Part shown: positions 17,513-25,729 of the stretch, piece after piece
Position numbering within the stretch: the stretch's first letter is position 1
How the letters are laid out: every line of letters begins with the position of its first letter
Source of the DNA: Kitasatospora purpeofusca
Lineage (GTDB): Bacteria; Actinomycetota; Actinomycetes; Streptomycetales; Streptomycetaceae
Direction: 5' to 3'
DNA length: 64,000 bases
NCBI RefSeq assembly: GCF_000718025.1
Contig: NZ_JODS01000026.1
Span: 35,828 to 99,827, forward strand
Position numbers and translations under genes: made by a program
The notes under the pieces: model-generated
Told to the model about the DNA's origin: nothing
Database searches by the model: none
Seen by the model: the letters and a program-made list of their open reading frames with translations, nothing else

Positions 17513-18925
17513 ATGGCTAAGGCACCCGTTCTCACCCCCCAGGCGGAAGACTTCCCGCGCTGGTACCAGGACCTCATCAACAAGGCCGAGCTGGCCGACA
17601 ACGGTCCGGTGCGCGGCACCATGGTCATCCGACCGTACGGCTACGGCCTGTGGGAGCGGATGCAGCAGGAGATGGACGCCCGGATCAAGAAGGCGGGTGC
17701 CCAGAACGCCTACTTCCCGATGTTCATCCCGCAGTCGTACCTGACCAAGGAGGCCGAGCACGTCGAGGGCTTCGCCCCCGAGCTCGCGGTGGTCACCCAC
17801 GGCGGTGGCAAGCAGCTGGACGAGCCGGTCGTCGTCCGGCCGACCTCCGAGACCATCATCAACGAGTACTTCTCGAAGTGGGTGCAGAGTCACCGCGACC
17901 TGCCCCTGCTGATCAACCAGTGGGCCAACGTGGTCCGTTGGGAGCTGCGTCCGCGCGTCTTCCTGCGCACCACCGAGTTCCTCTGGCAGGAGGGCCACAC
18001 GGCCCACGCCACCTACGAGGACGCGCGCGACTACGCCTCGATGATCCACACCCAGGTCTACGGCGACTTCATGACCAACGTGCTCGGCATCGACGTCGTG
18101 CTCGGCCGCAAGACCGCCAAGGAGCGCTTCGCGGGCGCCATCAACACCCTCACCCTCGAGGGCATGATGGGCGACGGCAAGGCGCTGCAGATGGGCACCA
18201 GCCACGAGCTGGGCCAGAACTTCGCCAAGGCGTTCAACACCACCTACCAGCTCCAGGGTGCCGAGCGCGAGTACGTCTGGCAGACCTCCTGGGGCGTCTC
18301 GACCCGTATGGTCGGCGGCCTGATCATGTCCCACGGCGACGACAACGGCCTGCGCGTCCCGCCGCGGCTCGCCGCCGTCCAGGCCGTCGTGCTCGCCATC
18401 AAGGGCGACGACGCGGTGATCGCCAAGGTCCGTGAGATCGGTGCCGCTCTGGAGGCCGCCGGCATCCGCGTGGTCGTCGACGACCGCACCGACACCCCGT
18501 TCGGCCGCCGCGCGGTCGACTGGGAGCTCAAGGGCGTTCCGCTGCGGATCGAGGTCGGCCCGCGCGACCTGGAGAACGGCACGGCCATGCTGGCCCGCCG
18601 GATCCCGGGCGGCAAGGAGCCGGTCTCGATCGACTCGCTGGTGTCGATCCTCCCGGGCATCCTGGACGAGGACCAGGCCCTGCTGCTGCGTCAGTCGCGC
18701 GAGCGCCGCGAGGCCCGCACGGTGGACGTGACCAACCTGGACGAGGCCGTCGAGGCCGCCGCCACCGGCTGGGGCCGGATCTCCTGGGCCGAGCTGGGCC
18801 CGGAGGGCGAGGCCAAGCTGGCCGAGCAGGGCGTTTCGGTCCGCTGCATCGTGGCCGCCGACGGCTCGGTGCCGCAGACGGACGACCAGGACGGCAACAT
18901 CGCGATCGTCGCGCGCGCCTACTGA
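17513..18925 (+). CDS. proS: Prolyl-tRNA synthetase
   Basis: 470 residues; attaches proline to tRNA-Pro. It is the short archaeal/eukaryotic-type ProRS without the bacterial editing insertion; class II motifs include VVRPTSETIINEYFSKWV, LRTTEFLWQEGHTAHAT and the TSWGVSTRMVGGLIMSHGDD region. ATG 17513 gives MAKAPVLTPQAEDFPRWY, a canonical N-terminus. TACGAT (17501-17506) lies seven bases before the ATG and there is no ribosome site, so translation may be leaderless. No T-box or other leader RNA is evident. Confidence 0.96.
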   Translation: MAKAPVLTPQAEDFPRWYQDLINKAELADNGPVRGTMVIRPYGYGLWERMQQEMDARIKKAGAQNAYFPMFIPQSYLTKEAEHVEGFAPELAVVTHGGGKQLDEPVVVRPTSETIINEYFSKWVQSHRDLPLLINQWANVVRWELRPRVFLRTTEFLWQEGHTAHATYEDARDYASMIHTQVYGDFMTNVLGIDVVLGRKTAKERFAGAINTLTLEGMMGDGKALQMGTSHELGQNFAKAFNTTYQLQGAEREYVWQTSWGVSTRMVGGLIMSHGDDNGLRVPPRLAAVQAVVLAIKGDDAVIAKVREIGAALEAAGIRVVVDDRTDTPFGRRAVDWELKGVPLRIEVGPRDLENGTAMLARRIPGGKEPVSIDSLVSILPGILDEDQALLLRQSRERREARTVDVTNLDEAVEAAATGWGRISWAELGPEGEAKLAEQGVSVRCIVAADGSVPQTDDQDGNIAIVARAY

Positions 18926-18967
18926 CCGTTCGGTGGCTTCCGCGGCAGCGTCCGCGATCGCTTCCGG

Positions 18968-19037
18968 GCGGTGTCCGGGGTGGCGTCCGAGGTGGCGTCC
19001 GGGGCGGTGTCCGGGGTGGCTTCCGGTGGTGTCCGCG
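18968..19037. repeat. Period-12 tandem repeat
   Basis: About six degenerate copies of a 12-bp unit related to gtggcgtccggg. G-rich on the + strand. Confidence 0.75.
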
Positions 19038-19219
19038 GCGCTTCCCGTGCGCGAAGGATGTTGCCGTAAAACGATGCCCGGCGACGCGTTCTGACGGTTC
19101 TCGACCTTGCCGACAGGAAATTCGAACGTCCGATGAGCGGTGTTGTTCCACGGACGTCTCACCTGTCGACATCCCTACTGGTCGGTCAACTGCCGGTATT
19201 AACGGAATAGCGGTACGGT

Positions 19220-19264
19220 GTACGGCCCGTGGCCCTGTCAACTCGACAGGACCGCGGGCCGTAC
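19220..19264. terminator. 20-bp hairpin, likely terminator
   Basis: Arms 19220-19239 and 19245-19264, loop AACTC, two non-Watson-Crick positions (one G-T). It is about 295 bp after the proS stop, so it may end the proS transcript or shape an RNA upstream of the next gene. Confidence 0.6.
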
Positions 19265-19308
19265 GTCCTGGGGGCGACAGCCCGTCTCCGGGCGGAATTG
19301 ACGAGGCG

Positions 19309-19326
19309 CCCGTCGAGCTCGACGGG
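19309..19326. promoter_or_regulatory. 18-bp perfect palindrome
   Basis: CCCGTCGAG joined to its exact complement CTCGACGGG, no loop, which favours a protein-binding site over an RNA hairpin. It lies 144 bp before the HEAAH-protein start. Confidence 0.4.
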
Positions 19327-19469
19327 GCCCGAACCTGTAGGGGGTTGGTCTTGCGTCAGATCCGGAACGCGCATTTCGCGCGAGGTCGCACATTCCTGAG
19401 AGTTTCCTGGGAAATCCCGGGGAACGGGAACACGCGGAACATCAGCTCCTACTCCATCGTTGGTCTAGC

Positions 19470-20048
19470 GTGAGCACGACACAGCCCCTCGTTCTCGCGG
19501 CCGAACTGGCCGCCGCCTGGAGTGACATCCAGGCCTACCACCAGGACCTCCCCGACCTCGCCTCGCCCGAGGCGCTGATCGGCGAGTCCTCCTCGGCCTG
19601 TGGCACCCGGCTCGGTTTCGAGCGGCTGCTCCACGAGGCTGCCCACGGTCTGGCCGCGGCCCGGGACATCCGGGACACCTCGCGCGCCGGCCGCTACCAC
19701 AACCGGCGCTTCCTGCTCCTGGCCTCCGAGCTGGGCCTGGCGCACCCGGTCGAACCGCACGCCAGTAGCGGCTTCTCCCAGGTGACCATGCTCAAGGAGA
19801 CCCGCGAGCGGTACGCCGACACCATCGAACGCCTGGACCGCGCCCTCGGCGCGCACCAGGAGGCGGTGGCCGGCGAGGGTGCCTCGCGCGCCTTCCGCGG
19901 CCCGGCCGCCCGGCACGGCTCCTCCGGGGGCGGCGTCCGGGTGAAGGCGGTCTGCGGCTGCGGGCGCAACGTCCGGGTCGTCCCGTCGGTGCTCGCCCAG
20001 GCGTCCATCGTCTGCGGCGCGTGCCAGCAGCCGTTCAAGATCGCGTAA
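19470..20048 (+). CDS. Putative HEAAH zinc metallopeptidase with C-terminal zinc ribbon
   Basis: 192 residues, GTG start at 19470; no clear ribosome site. I do not recognise a named family with certainty. Visible: an HExxH-type motif HEAAH at 55-59, followed by RYHNRRF where His77 could be the third zinc ligand, an arrangement like SprT/metallopeptidase-like actinobacterial and phage proteins; then a charged helix and a C-terminal zinc ribbon with CGCG and CGAC cysteine pairs (residues ~164-187). Such proteins may act in DNA-protein crosslink repair or may be non-catalytic, but this is inference. Monocistronic, between proS and rpsP. Confidence 0.65.
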   Translation: MSTTQPLVLAAELAAAWSDIQAYHQDLPDLASPEALIGESSSACGTRLGFERLLHEAAHGLAAARDIRDTSRAGRYHNRRFLLLASELGLAHPVEPHASSGFSQVTMLKETRERYADTIERLDRALGAHQEAVAGEGASRAFRGPAARHGSSGGGVRVKAVCGCGRNVRVVPSVLAQASIVCGACQQPFKIA

Positions 20049-20561
20049 CGCGGGTCGCGTCACGCGAGCGGTGCAACGCGCGTTGCGCAGTCCGGGTCGA
20101 GTGATCCGGGTCGCGCAGTTCACGTGATTGCGCAGTTCGGGAAGTTCCGGGACTCGGGGAGACCTGAGGCCCGGGGAACCAGGAGAGCCGGCCGGCGACT
20201 GTGCGGGCAGTGGTCCGGCCGCAGTGACGAACGGTGACCGCAAGGGGATCCGCAGGGGGTCTGCGGATGTCCGCGGGCGATCGGCCGACAGTCGGCCGGT
20301 GGTCCGGGAGGCGGTCCACCGCGATCCGCCAGGGAGGTGCGCCGCGAAGGCGCACGTGTTGGGCTGACCGGGAGCGGGGGCTCCCGGTCGACCTGTTTTC
20401 GGGGGTAGGGCGCCCTTGTGGCAGAATGGACCGCTGAGTACCCGGCAGCCGGGCAGGACCCCTCTCTCCTACGGCTGGCGTGTCCCTTGAACGGCCCACC
20501 ACGCAACCCCACGCGAGGGCAGGGCCGCTCACCCACGTCAACACCAGGAGAATCCACTCCC
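20049..20561. other. Intergenic region and rpsP leader
   Basis: 513 bp without a convincing gene. It holds a 14-bp palindrome GCAACGCGCGTTGC (20073-20086), short direct repeats GCGCAGTTC near 20113 and 20131, a terminator-like hairpin (20366-20389), a possible -10 CAGAAT (20422-20427) and about 130 nt of likely rpsP 5' leader. Confidence 0.6.
20366..20389 (+). terminator. Hairpin upstream of rpsP
   Basis: Perfect 10-bp stem, arms 20366-20375 and 20380-20389, loop GGGG, followed by a short T-run (20396-20399). Insulates the ribosomal operon from upstream transcription. Confidence 0.6.
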
Positions 20562-20984
20562 GTGGCAGTCAAGATCAAGCTGAAGCGTCTCGGCAAGATT
20601 CGCTCCCCGCACTACCGCATCATCGTCGCCGACGCCCGCACCAAGCGTGACGGCCGTGCGATCGAGGAGATCGGCCTCTACCAGCCGACCTACAACCCCT
20701 CGAAGATCGAGGTCGACAGCGACCGCGCCCAGTACTGGCTGTCCGTCGGCGCCCAGCCGACCGAGCCCGTGCTCGCGATCCTGAAGCTGACCGGCGACTG
20801 GCAGAAGTTCAAGGGCCTGCCGGCCCCGGCGCCGCTGCTGGTTGCCGAGCCGAAGGTCGAGGACTTCTCGCACCTGTTCGCCAAGGCCGTCGCTGGCTTC
20901 GAGGACGCCACCACCGGTGTCGCCATCACCCCGAAGGCCAAGAAGTCGGACAAGGCCGAGGCCGACGCCGACGCCGAGGCCTGA
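20562..20984 (+). CDS. rpsP: 30S ribosomal protein bS16
   Basis: 140 residues, GTG start at 20562 with AGGAG 13 bases upstream. The canonical bS16 core starts AVKIKLKRLGKIRSPHYRI and continues IVADARTKRDGRAIEEIG. The core ends near residue 85. A ~50-residue acidic/Ala-Lys tail (KAKKSDKAEADADAEA) follows, as in other actinobacteria. First gene of the block rpsP, KH protein, rimM, trmD, rplS. Confidence 0.97.
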   Translation: MAVKIKLKRLGKIRSPHYRIIVADARTKRDGRAIEEIGLYQPTYNPSKIEVDSDRAQYWLSVGAQPTEPVLAILKLTGDWQKFKGLPAPAPLLVAEPKVEDFSHLFAKAVAGFEDATTGVAITPKAKKSDKAEADADAEA

Positions 20985-20986
20985 GC

Positions 20987-21226
20987 GTGATCGAGGATGC
21001 CCTCGACCACTTGGTGAAGGGCATTGTCGAGCACCCCGACGAGGTGCAGGTGCGCTCGCGCAACCTGCGTCGGGGCAACACCATCGAGGTGCGGGTGCAC
21101 CCCGATGACCTCGGCAAGGTGATCGGCCGGGGTGGTCGTACGGCTCGTGCTCTGCGCACGGTCGTCGGCGCCCTCGGCGGTCGCAACGTCCGGGTCGACC
21201 TGGTCGACGTGGACAACATTCGCTGA
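20987..21226 (+). CDS. khpA: KH-domain RNA-binding protein KhpA
   Basis: 79 residues, GTG start two bases after the rpsP stop, so coupled to it. A single type II KH domain with the GxxG loop in GKVIGRGGRTARALR (near 44-55). KhpA/YlqC family proteins bind RNA, usually as a heterodimer with KhpB. The position immediately after rpsP and before rimM is conserved in actinobacteria and firmicutes. Confidence 0.92.
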   Translation: MIEDALDHLVKGIVEHPDEVQVRSRNLRRGNTIEVRVHPDDLGKVIGRGGRTARALRTVVGALGGRNVRVDLVDVDNIR

Positions 21227-21259
21227 TCCGGCTGCTCGTTCAGCCGTCAGGGTTTCGAG

Positions 21260-21290
21260 GCCGGCCGGGACGCATGTCGTCCCGGCCGGC
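21260..21290 (+). terminator. Terminator/attenuator after khpA
   Basis: Perfect 13-bp stem: arms 21260-21272 and 21278-21290, loop CATGT, followed by TTTCG. Splits the rpsP-khpA part from rimM, or partially attenuates read-through. Confidence 0.8.
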
Positions 21291-21358
21291 TTTCGCCGTT
21301 CCGGCGGCAAATCCGTAACTCCGCAACTCCGCAGCACTCATCCAGGAGAACGATCACC

Positions 21359-21997
21359 GTGCAGCTCGTCGTCGGCAAGATCGGCCGCGCCCACGGCATC
21401 AAGGGGGACGTCAGCGTCGAGGTCCGCACCGACGAGCCCGAGCTCCGGCTCGGGCCCGGTGCCGTCCTGTTCACCGACCCGGCCTCCGCGGGTCCGCTGA
21501 CCGTCGAGTCGGGCAAGGTCCACAGCGGGCGGCTGCTGCTGCGGTTCGCCGGCGTCAAGGACCGCAACGCCGCCGAGGAGCTGCGGGGCACGATCCTGAT
21601 CGCCGAGGTGGACCCGGAGGAGCGTCCGGACGACCCGGAGGAGTACTACGACCACCAGCTGATCGGCCTGGACGTCGTCCTGCTCGACGGCACCCTGGTC
21701 GGTGAGCTCACCGAGGTGGTCCACCTGCCGTACCAGGACCTGCTCACGGTGCGGAAGCCGGACGGTACGGAGGCGCTGGTGCCCTTCGTCACCCGGATCG
21801 TGCCGACCATCGACCTGGAGAACCAGCGCGCGGTGATCGACCCGCCGGTCGGGCTGATCGACCTGGGCCAGGCCGAGGTCGCGGCCGGTGACGGCACTGG
21901 TGACGGTGCTGCTGGTGACGGCGCTGGTGACGGCGCCGAGGCCGGTGCCGGTGACGACGCTGCTGCCGACGCCGGTGACGCGGAGGAATCGCGTTGA
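21359..21997 (+). CDS. rimM: 16S rRNA processing protein RimM
   Basis: 212 residues, GTG start with AGGAG upstream. 30S maturation factor that binds uS19. VVGKIGRAHGIKGDVSVEVRT is the signature N-terminal barrel; the PRC-barrel half carries EYYDHQLIGLDV and VPFVTRIVPTIDLE. Past residue ~172 a ~40-residue Gly/Asp/Ala low-complexity tail extends to the stop and is not part of the fold. Overlaps trmD by four bases. Confidence 0.95.
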   Translation: MQLVVGKIGRAHGIKGDVSVEVRTDEPELRLGPGAVLFTDPASAGPLTVESGKVHSGRLLLRFAGVKDRNAAEELRGTILIAEVDPEERPDDPEEYYDHQLIGLDVVLLDGTLVGELTEVVHLPYQDLLTVRKPDGTEALVPFVTRIVPTIDLENQRAVIDPPVGLIDLGQAEVAAGDGTGDGAAGDGAGDGAEAGAGDDAAADAGDAEESR

Positions 21998-22935
21998 GCA
22001 CTGAGGAAGGCGCGGCGGCCGTGACGGCGGACGCGGGGGAGCCTGTGGGCGTGTCCGCGGAGTCGTCTGCGGAGTCGTCCGCGGTGTCGTCCGAGCGGCC
22101 CTCCGTGCGGGACGGGATGCGGATCGACGTCGTGTCGATCTTCCCCGAGTACCTGGAGCCGCTGAACATCTCGCTGGTCGGCAAGGCCCGCGCCCGCGGC
22201 CAGCTCGACGTGCACGTCCACGACCTGCGGGACTGGACGCACGACGTGCACCGGACCGTCGACGACAGTCCGTACGGCGGCGGCCCCGGCATGGTGATGA
22301 AGCCCGAGCCGTGGGGCGAGGCCCTGGACGCGGTGCTCGGCCAGGGGCCGGAGGGCGAGGTGCCGACCCTGGTGGTGCCCACCCCCAGCGGCCGGCCGTT
22401 CACCCAGGAACTCGCGCAGGAGCTGGCCGGCCGGCCCTGGCTGGCGTTCACCCCGGCCCGGTACGAGGGCATCGACCGGCGGGTCATCGAGGAGGCGGCC
22501 ACCCGGATGCCGGTGGTCGAGGCGTCGATCGGCGACTATGTGCTGGCCGGCGGCGAGGTCGCGGTGCTGGTCATGGTCGAGGCGATCGCCCGGCTGCTGC
22601 CCGGCGTGCTCGGCAACGCCGAGTCCCACCGGGACGACTCCTTCGCGCCCGGCGCGATGGCCGACCTGCTGGAGGGGCCCGTCTACACCAAGCCCGCCGA
22701 GTGGCGCGGCCGCACCGTGCCGGACGTCCTGCTGAGCGGGAACCACGGCCGGATCGCCCGCTGGCGCCGCGAGCAGGCCTTCGCCCGCACGCTGGCGAAC
22801 CGGGCGGACCTGGTGGCGCGCTGGCGGCACGCGGACTTCGACAAGAAGGACCGCGAGGCGCTCAGCGTGCTCGGCCTGGCCTGGGACGAGCACCTCGGCC
22901 GATTTCGGTCCGCGGCCGATGGTGTGGAAGAATAG
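21994..22935 (+). CDS. trmD: tRNA (guanine-37-N1)-methyltransferase TrmD
   Basis: 313 residues from TTG 21994. TrmD methylates G37 of tRNAs to prevent frameshifting. The TTG has GGAGG seven bases upstream and overlaps the rimM stop; an internal ATG at 22117 (MRIDVVSIFPEY) is where most TrmD proteins begin, so residues 1-41 are a Ser/Ala/Glu-rich extension. Knot elements SPYGGGPGMVMKPEPW, YEGIDRRVIEE and IGDYVLAGGEVAVLVM are intact, and the C-terminal helical domain is complete. Confidence 0.95.
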   Translation: MSTEEGAAAVTADAGEPVGVSAESSAESSAVSSERPSVRDGMRIDVVSIFPEYLEPLNISLVGKARARGQLDVHVHDLRDWTHDVHRTVDDSPYGGGPGMVMKPEPWGEALDAVLGQGPEGEVPTLVVPTPSGRPFTQELAQELAGRPWLAFTPARYEGIDRRVIEEAATRMPVVEASIGDYVLAGGEVAVLVMVEAIARLLPGVLGNAESHRDDSFAPGAMADLLEGPVYTKPAEWRGRTVPDVLLSGNHGRIARWRREQAFARTLANRADLVARWRHADFDKKDREALSVLGLAWDEHLGRFRSAADGVEE

Positions 22936-23089
22936 GCCGCTGCTGTCTGTCGCTGGGCTCCTCCCGTAGGGGTCACGTGGTCCGTCGCCCCCGCCACGGG
23001 GGGCTCGTCGGTAACCGGTGCGGCCCGCAGCGAACCCCATTTGTGACGACTTCCGTGGGCGGCCCGTGGCGCCTGCGATGGAGAGCAAC

Positions 23090-23440
23090 ATGAGCAACAA
23101 GCTCGCTGCTGTCGACGCGGCCTCGCTGCGTAGCGACATTCCGGCCTTCCGCGCCGGTGACACCCTGAAGGTTCACGTCCGGGTCATCGAGGGCAACCGC
23201 TCCCGTGTCCAGGTCTTCCAGGGCGTCGTCATCCGCCGTCACGGCGCCGGCATCGGTGAGACCTTCACCGTTCGCAAGGTCAGCTTCAACGTCGGTGTCG
23301 AGCGCACCTTCCCGGTGCACACCCCGATCGTCGAGAAGATCGAGGTCGTGACCCGCGGTGCGGTTCGCCGCGCCAAGCTGTACTACCTGCGTGACCTCCG
23401 CGGCAAGGCCGCGAAGATCAAGGAGAAGCGCGACCGCTGA
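23090..23440 (+). CDS. rplS: 50S ribosomal protein bL19
   Basis: 116 residues; ATG 23090 with GGAGAG upstream is preferred over the in-frame ATG at 23078. Sequence FRAGDTLKVHVRVIEGNRSR, VFQGVVIRRHGAG and VERTFPVHTPIVEKIEV is canonical bL19. A ~150-bp leader separates it from trmD, so it may have its own promoter. Confidence 0.97.
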   Translation: MSNKLAAVDAASLRSDIPAFRAGDTLKVHVRVIEGNRSRVQVFQGVVIRRHGAGIGETFTVRKVSFNVGVERTFPVHTPIVEKIEVVTRGAVRRAKLYYLRDLRGKAAKIKEKRDR

Positions 23441-23518
23441 TCCACCGGCCCCCGGCACTGCCGGGGGATCGGGATCGCTCTGGGGGGCCGAGCTGCCGCA
23501 CGGTAGGCTCAGCCCCCG

Positions 23519-24469
23519 ATGAGCACGCACGAACCACCCGCGGACCGCGACGGCCGTCCCGCACCCACCGGTGCGGACTCGCCGACGCGGTCCGCGGTCG
23601 TTTCCGCGCCCGACGCCAGGGTGGCGCCCGATGCGGGGGAGGCGGTCGACCGGGGGCCGCAGGACGGCCCGGGCGCCGCGGGTCCGTCGGGCGCCTCGGA
23701 CGGGCTGGACGGTCTGGGCGGCTTGGACCGCGCGGCCGACGGGGCCGACGCGGACGGCGGGGCCACTGCGGACGAGGACCCGGGGGAGGGCGGGCGCTCG
23801 CGCTCGCGCGAGCTGTTGCTGCTCACCGGTATCTGCCTGTTCGTACTGCTGCTGGTGAACGCCTTCGTGGCGCGCCCGTTCTCGGTGCCCTCCGAATCGA
23901 TGGAGAACACCCTGCGCCCGGGTGACCGCCTGATCGTGAACAAGCTCTCCTACGCCTTCGGCGGCCATCCGCGCCGCGGCGACGTGGTCGTCTTCGACGG
24001 CACCGGCTCCTTTCTGCGCAAGCCCCTCGAACCCGCGGGCCTCGGGACCTCGCTGCGCTCCTTCGGCCGGGAGGTCGGACTGGTCCCGGCCGGTGACTCC
24101 GTCTACGTGAAGCGGGTCGTCGGCATCGGCGGCGACCGCGTCACCAGCGCCGGCCCGGGCCACCCGATCACCGTCAACGGTGTGCCGGTCGACGAGTCCG
24201 GCTTGCTCTTCCCGGGGGACGAGCCGTCCAATGTGGCCTTCGACGTGGTGGTGCCGCCCGGCAAGCTCTGGGTGATGGGCGACCACCGCAGTGCCTCCCG
24301 CGACTCCCGCGACCACCTCGGCGAACCGGGGGGCGGCTTCGTCCCGGAGTCCAAGGTGATCGGGCGGGCCGCCTGGGTGGTCTACCCGGTCGGACACTGG
24401 GCCGACCTGGACCGGCCGGACGCCTACGCCGCTGCAGAAGGGACGGGCGGCCATGGGGAGCAGGGGTAG
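23519..24469 (+). CDS. lepB: Type I signal peptidase, first of four
   Basis: 316 residues. Removes signal peptides from exported proteins on the outer face of the membrane. A ~95-residue disordered Asp/Gly/Ala-rich N-terminus is followed by one membrane segment (LLLLTGICLFVLLLVNAFVA). Nucleophile Ser127 lies in PSESMENT, general base Lys198 in YVKRVVGIGGD, and the SPase signature WVMGDHRSASRDSRDH is present. TAGGCT (23504-23509) lies nine bases before the ATG and no ribosome site is seen, so the transcript may be nearly leaderless. It overlaps the next gene by 17 bases. A cluster of four such genes is known in Streptomyces lividans (sipW, sipX, sipY, sipZ); by order this corresponds to the first. 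Confidence 0.93.
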   Translation: MSTHEPPADRDGRPAPTGADSPTRSAVVSAPDARVAPDAGEAVDRGPQDGPGAAGPSGASDGLDGLGGLDRAADGADADGGATADEDPGEGGRSRSRELLLLTGICLFVLLLVNAFVARPFSVPSESMENTLRPGDRLIVNKLSYAFGGHPRRGDVVVFDGTGSFLRKPLEPAGLGTSLRSFGREVGLVPAGDSVYVKRVVGIGGDRVTSAGPGHPITVNGVPVDESGLLFPGDEPSNVAFDVVVPPGKLWVMGDHRSASRDSRDHLGEPGGGFVPESKVIGRAAWVVYPVGHWADLDRPDAYAAAEGTGGHGEQG

Positions 24470-25490
24470 GGGGCGGCTCGCCGACCGCCCGGACGCCGGC
24501 TCCGAGCCCTCGGCCGGAGCCGGCTCCGGCTCCGGGACGGTGGGCGGGTCCGGGACGGAAGCCGGGGCCGGGGAGCCCACCTGGGCCGGGACGCGGGAGG
24601 CCGGCGGATCGGTGGGCACTGCCGACGCAGCCGATGCCCCGGTGGTGCGCGGCCGCGCCGAGCGCCGCCGCACCGCTCGCAGGGCGGCCCGTCGCCGCAG
24701 GCGCTCCCATCTGCGGGAGATCCCGCTGATCATCGTGGTGGCGCTGGTCGTCGCGCTGGTGATGAAGACCTTTCTGGTGCAGGTCTTCGTGATCCCCTCG
24801 GGATCGATGGAGCAGACGATCCTGATCGGGGACCGGGTTCTGGTCGACAAGTTCACTCCCTGGTTCGGCGCCGAGCCGGAGCGCGGCGAGGTCGTGGTGT
24901 TCAAGGACCCGGGCGGCTGGTTGGAGAACCAGCACGGGGCGTCGACGGACGGTGCGCTCCTGCGCGGGGCCAAGCAGGTGCTGACCTTCGTCGGACTGCT
25001 GCCCTCCGACAGCGAGCAGGACCTCATCAAGCGGGTGATCGGGGTCGGCGGCGACACGGTCGAGTGCTGCGACGAGCAGGGCAGGCTCCTCCTCAACGGC
25101 AAGCCCCTGGACGAGCCCTACCTCGCGTCGGGCAATCCGCCGTCGCGGCAGCCGTTCAAGGTGAAGGTGCCGCCGGGGCGGCTCTGGGTGATGGGCGACC
25201 ACCGGGACGTCTCCGCCGACTCCCGTTTCCACATGGGAAATCCGGGCCAAGGCACGATTCCGGTGAGCGGGGTGCTGGGGCGGGCGTTCATGATCGCCTG
25301 GCCGGTCGGCCGGGTTCATCAACTTGATGTGCCGGTTTCACTCTCCTCGGTGGCGCGGGGTCCGACGGACCCCGGAACTGCGCGGAACGCGGTGGGTGTT
25401 GACCCGATCCCTGAGGAACCTCCGCTCGTTATGGGTGTGTTGGGCATCCTTCCGCTCGTCGGCCGCCGGGTGGGACGACCCAGGCTGTAG
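24453..25490 (+). CDS. lepB: Type I signal peptidase, second of four
   Basis: 345 residues, ATG 24453 inside the end of the preceding gene. Long Gly/Ala/Ser-rich N-terminus and a strongly basic stretch (RRAARRRRRSHLREI) precede the membrane segment IPLIIVVALVVALVMKTFLV. Catalytic Ser118 in IPSGSMEQT and Lys193 in LIKRVIGVGGD; box WVMGDHRDVSADSRFH. A C-terminal hydrophobic stretch with LVMGVLGILPLVG followed by arginines may be a second anchor, as reported for some Streptomyces signal peptidases. Closely similar to the third gene in the core (WFGAEPERGEVVVF shared exactly), suggesting a recent duplication. Confidence 0.93.
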   Translation: MGSRGRGRLADRPDAGSEPSAGAGSGSGTVGGSGTEAGAGEPTWAGTREAGGSVGTADAADAPVVRGRAERRRTARRAARRRRRSHLREIPLIIVVALVVALVMKTFLVQVFVIPSGSMEQTILIGDRVLVDKFTPWFGAEPERGEVVVFKDPGGWLENQHGASTDGALLRGAKQVLTFVGLLPSDSEQDLIKRVIGVGGDTVECCDEQGRLLLNGKPLDEPYLASGNPPSRQPFKVKVPPGRLWVMGDHRDVSADSRFHMGNPGQGTIPVSGVLGRAFMIAWPVGRVHQLDVPVSLSSVARGPTDPGTARNAVGVDPIPEEPPLVMGVLGILPLVGRRVGRPRL

Positions 25491-25729
25491 GCCCGGCCGG
25501 GCCGGTGGACGGTCGGAACGCGCGCGTGGGACCGCGAGCCGGATGTCCGGGAGTGATAGAGAAGTGCTGGGTGCGGCCGTTGCGACGAGCCGCGCCCGAC
25601 GGCTGTGCCGGTGTCGGACACCCCGCAGGGGCGGTTCCGGCGGGCGCGGCCGATCGTGGAACGTGGTGCCCGCTGTGCGGCACTGTGAGCGCGGACGCGC
25701 AGGCGTCCGCACAGCAGGGAGGAGACGTT

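Larger units (their letters stand above)
18926..19469. other. Structured intergenic region after proS
   Basis: 544 bp without a recognisable gene. It contains a period-12 G-rich repeat (18968-19037), an A/T-richer stretch (19060-19215), a 20-bp hairpin (19220-19264), an 18-bp palindrome (19309-19326), and then the region upstream of the HEAAH protein. Confidence 0.7.

Noticed and set aside
16985..19162. 725-codon minus-strand frame opposite proS
   Set aside because: Overlaps a canonical prolyl-tRNA synthetase; low-complexity sequence only.
25505..25729. 75-codon upstream extension of the third signal peptidase
   Set aside because: The strong ribosome site at 25717-25725 favours GTG 25730, and the extension has no conserved feature.
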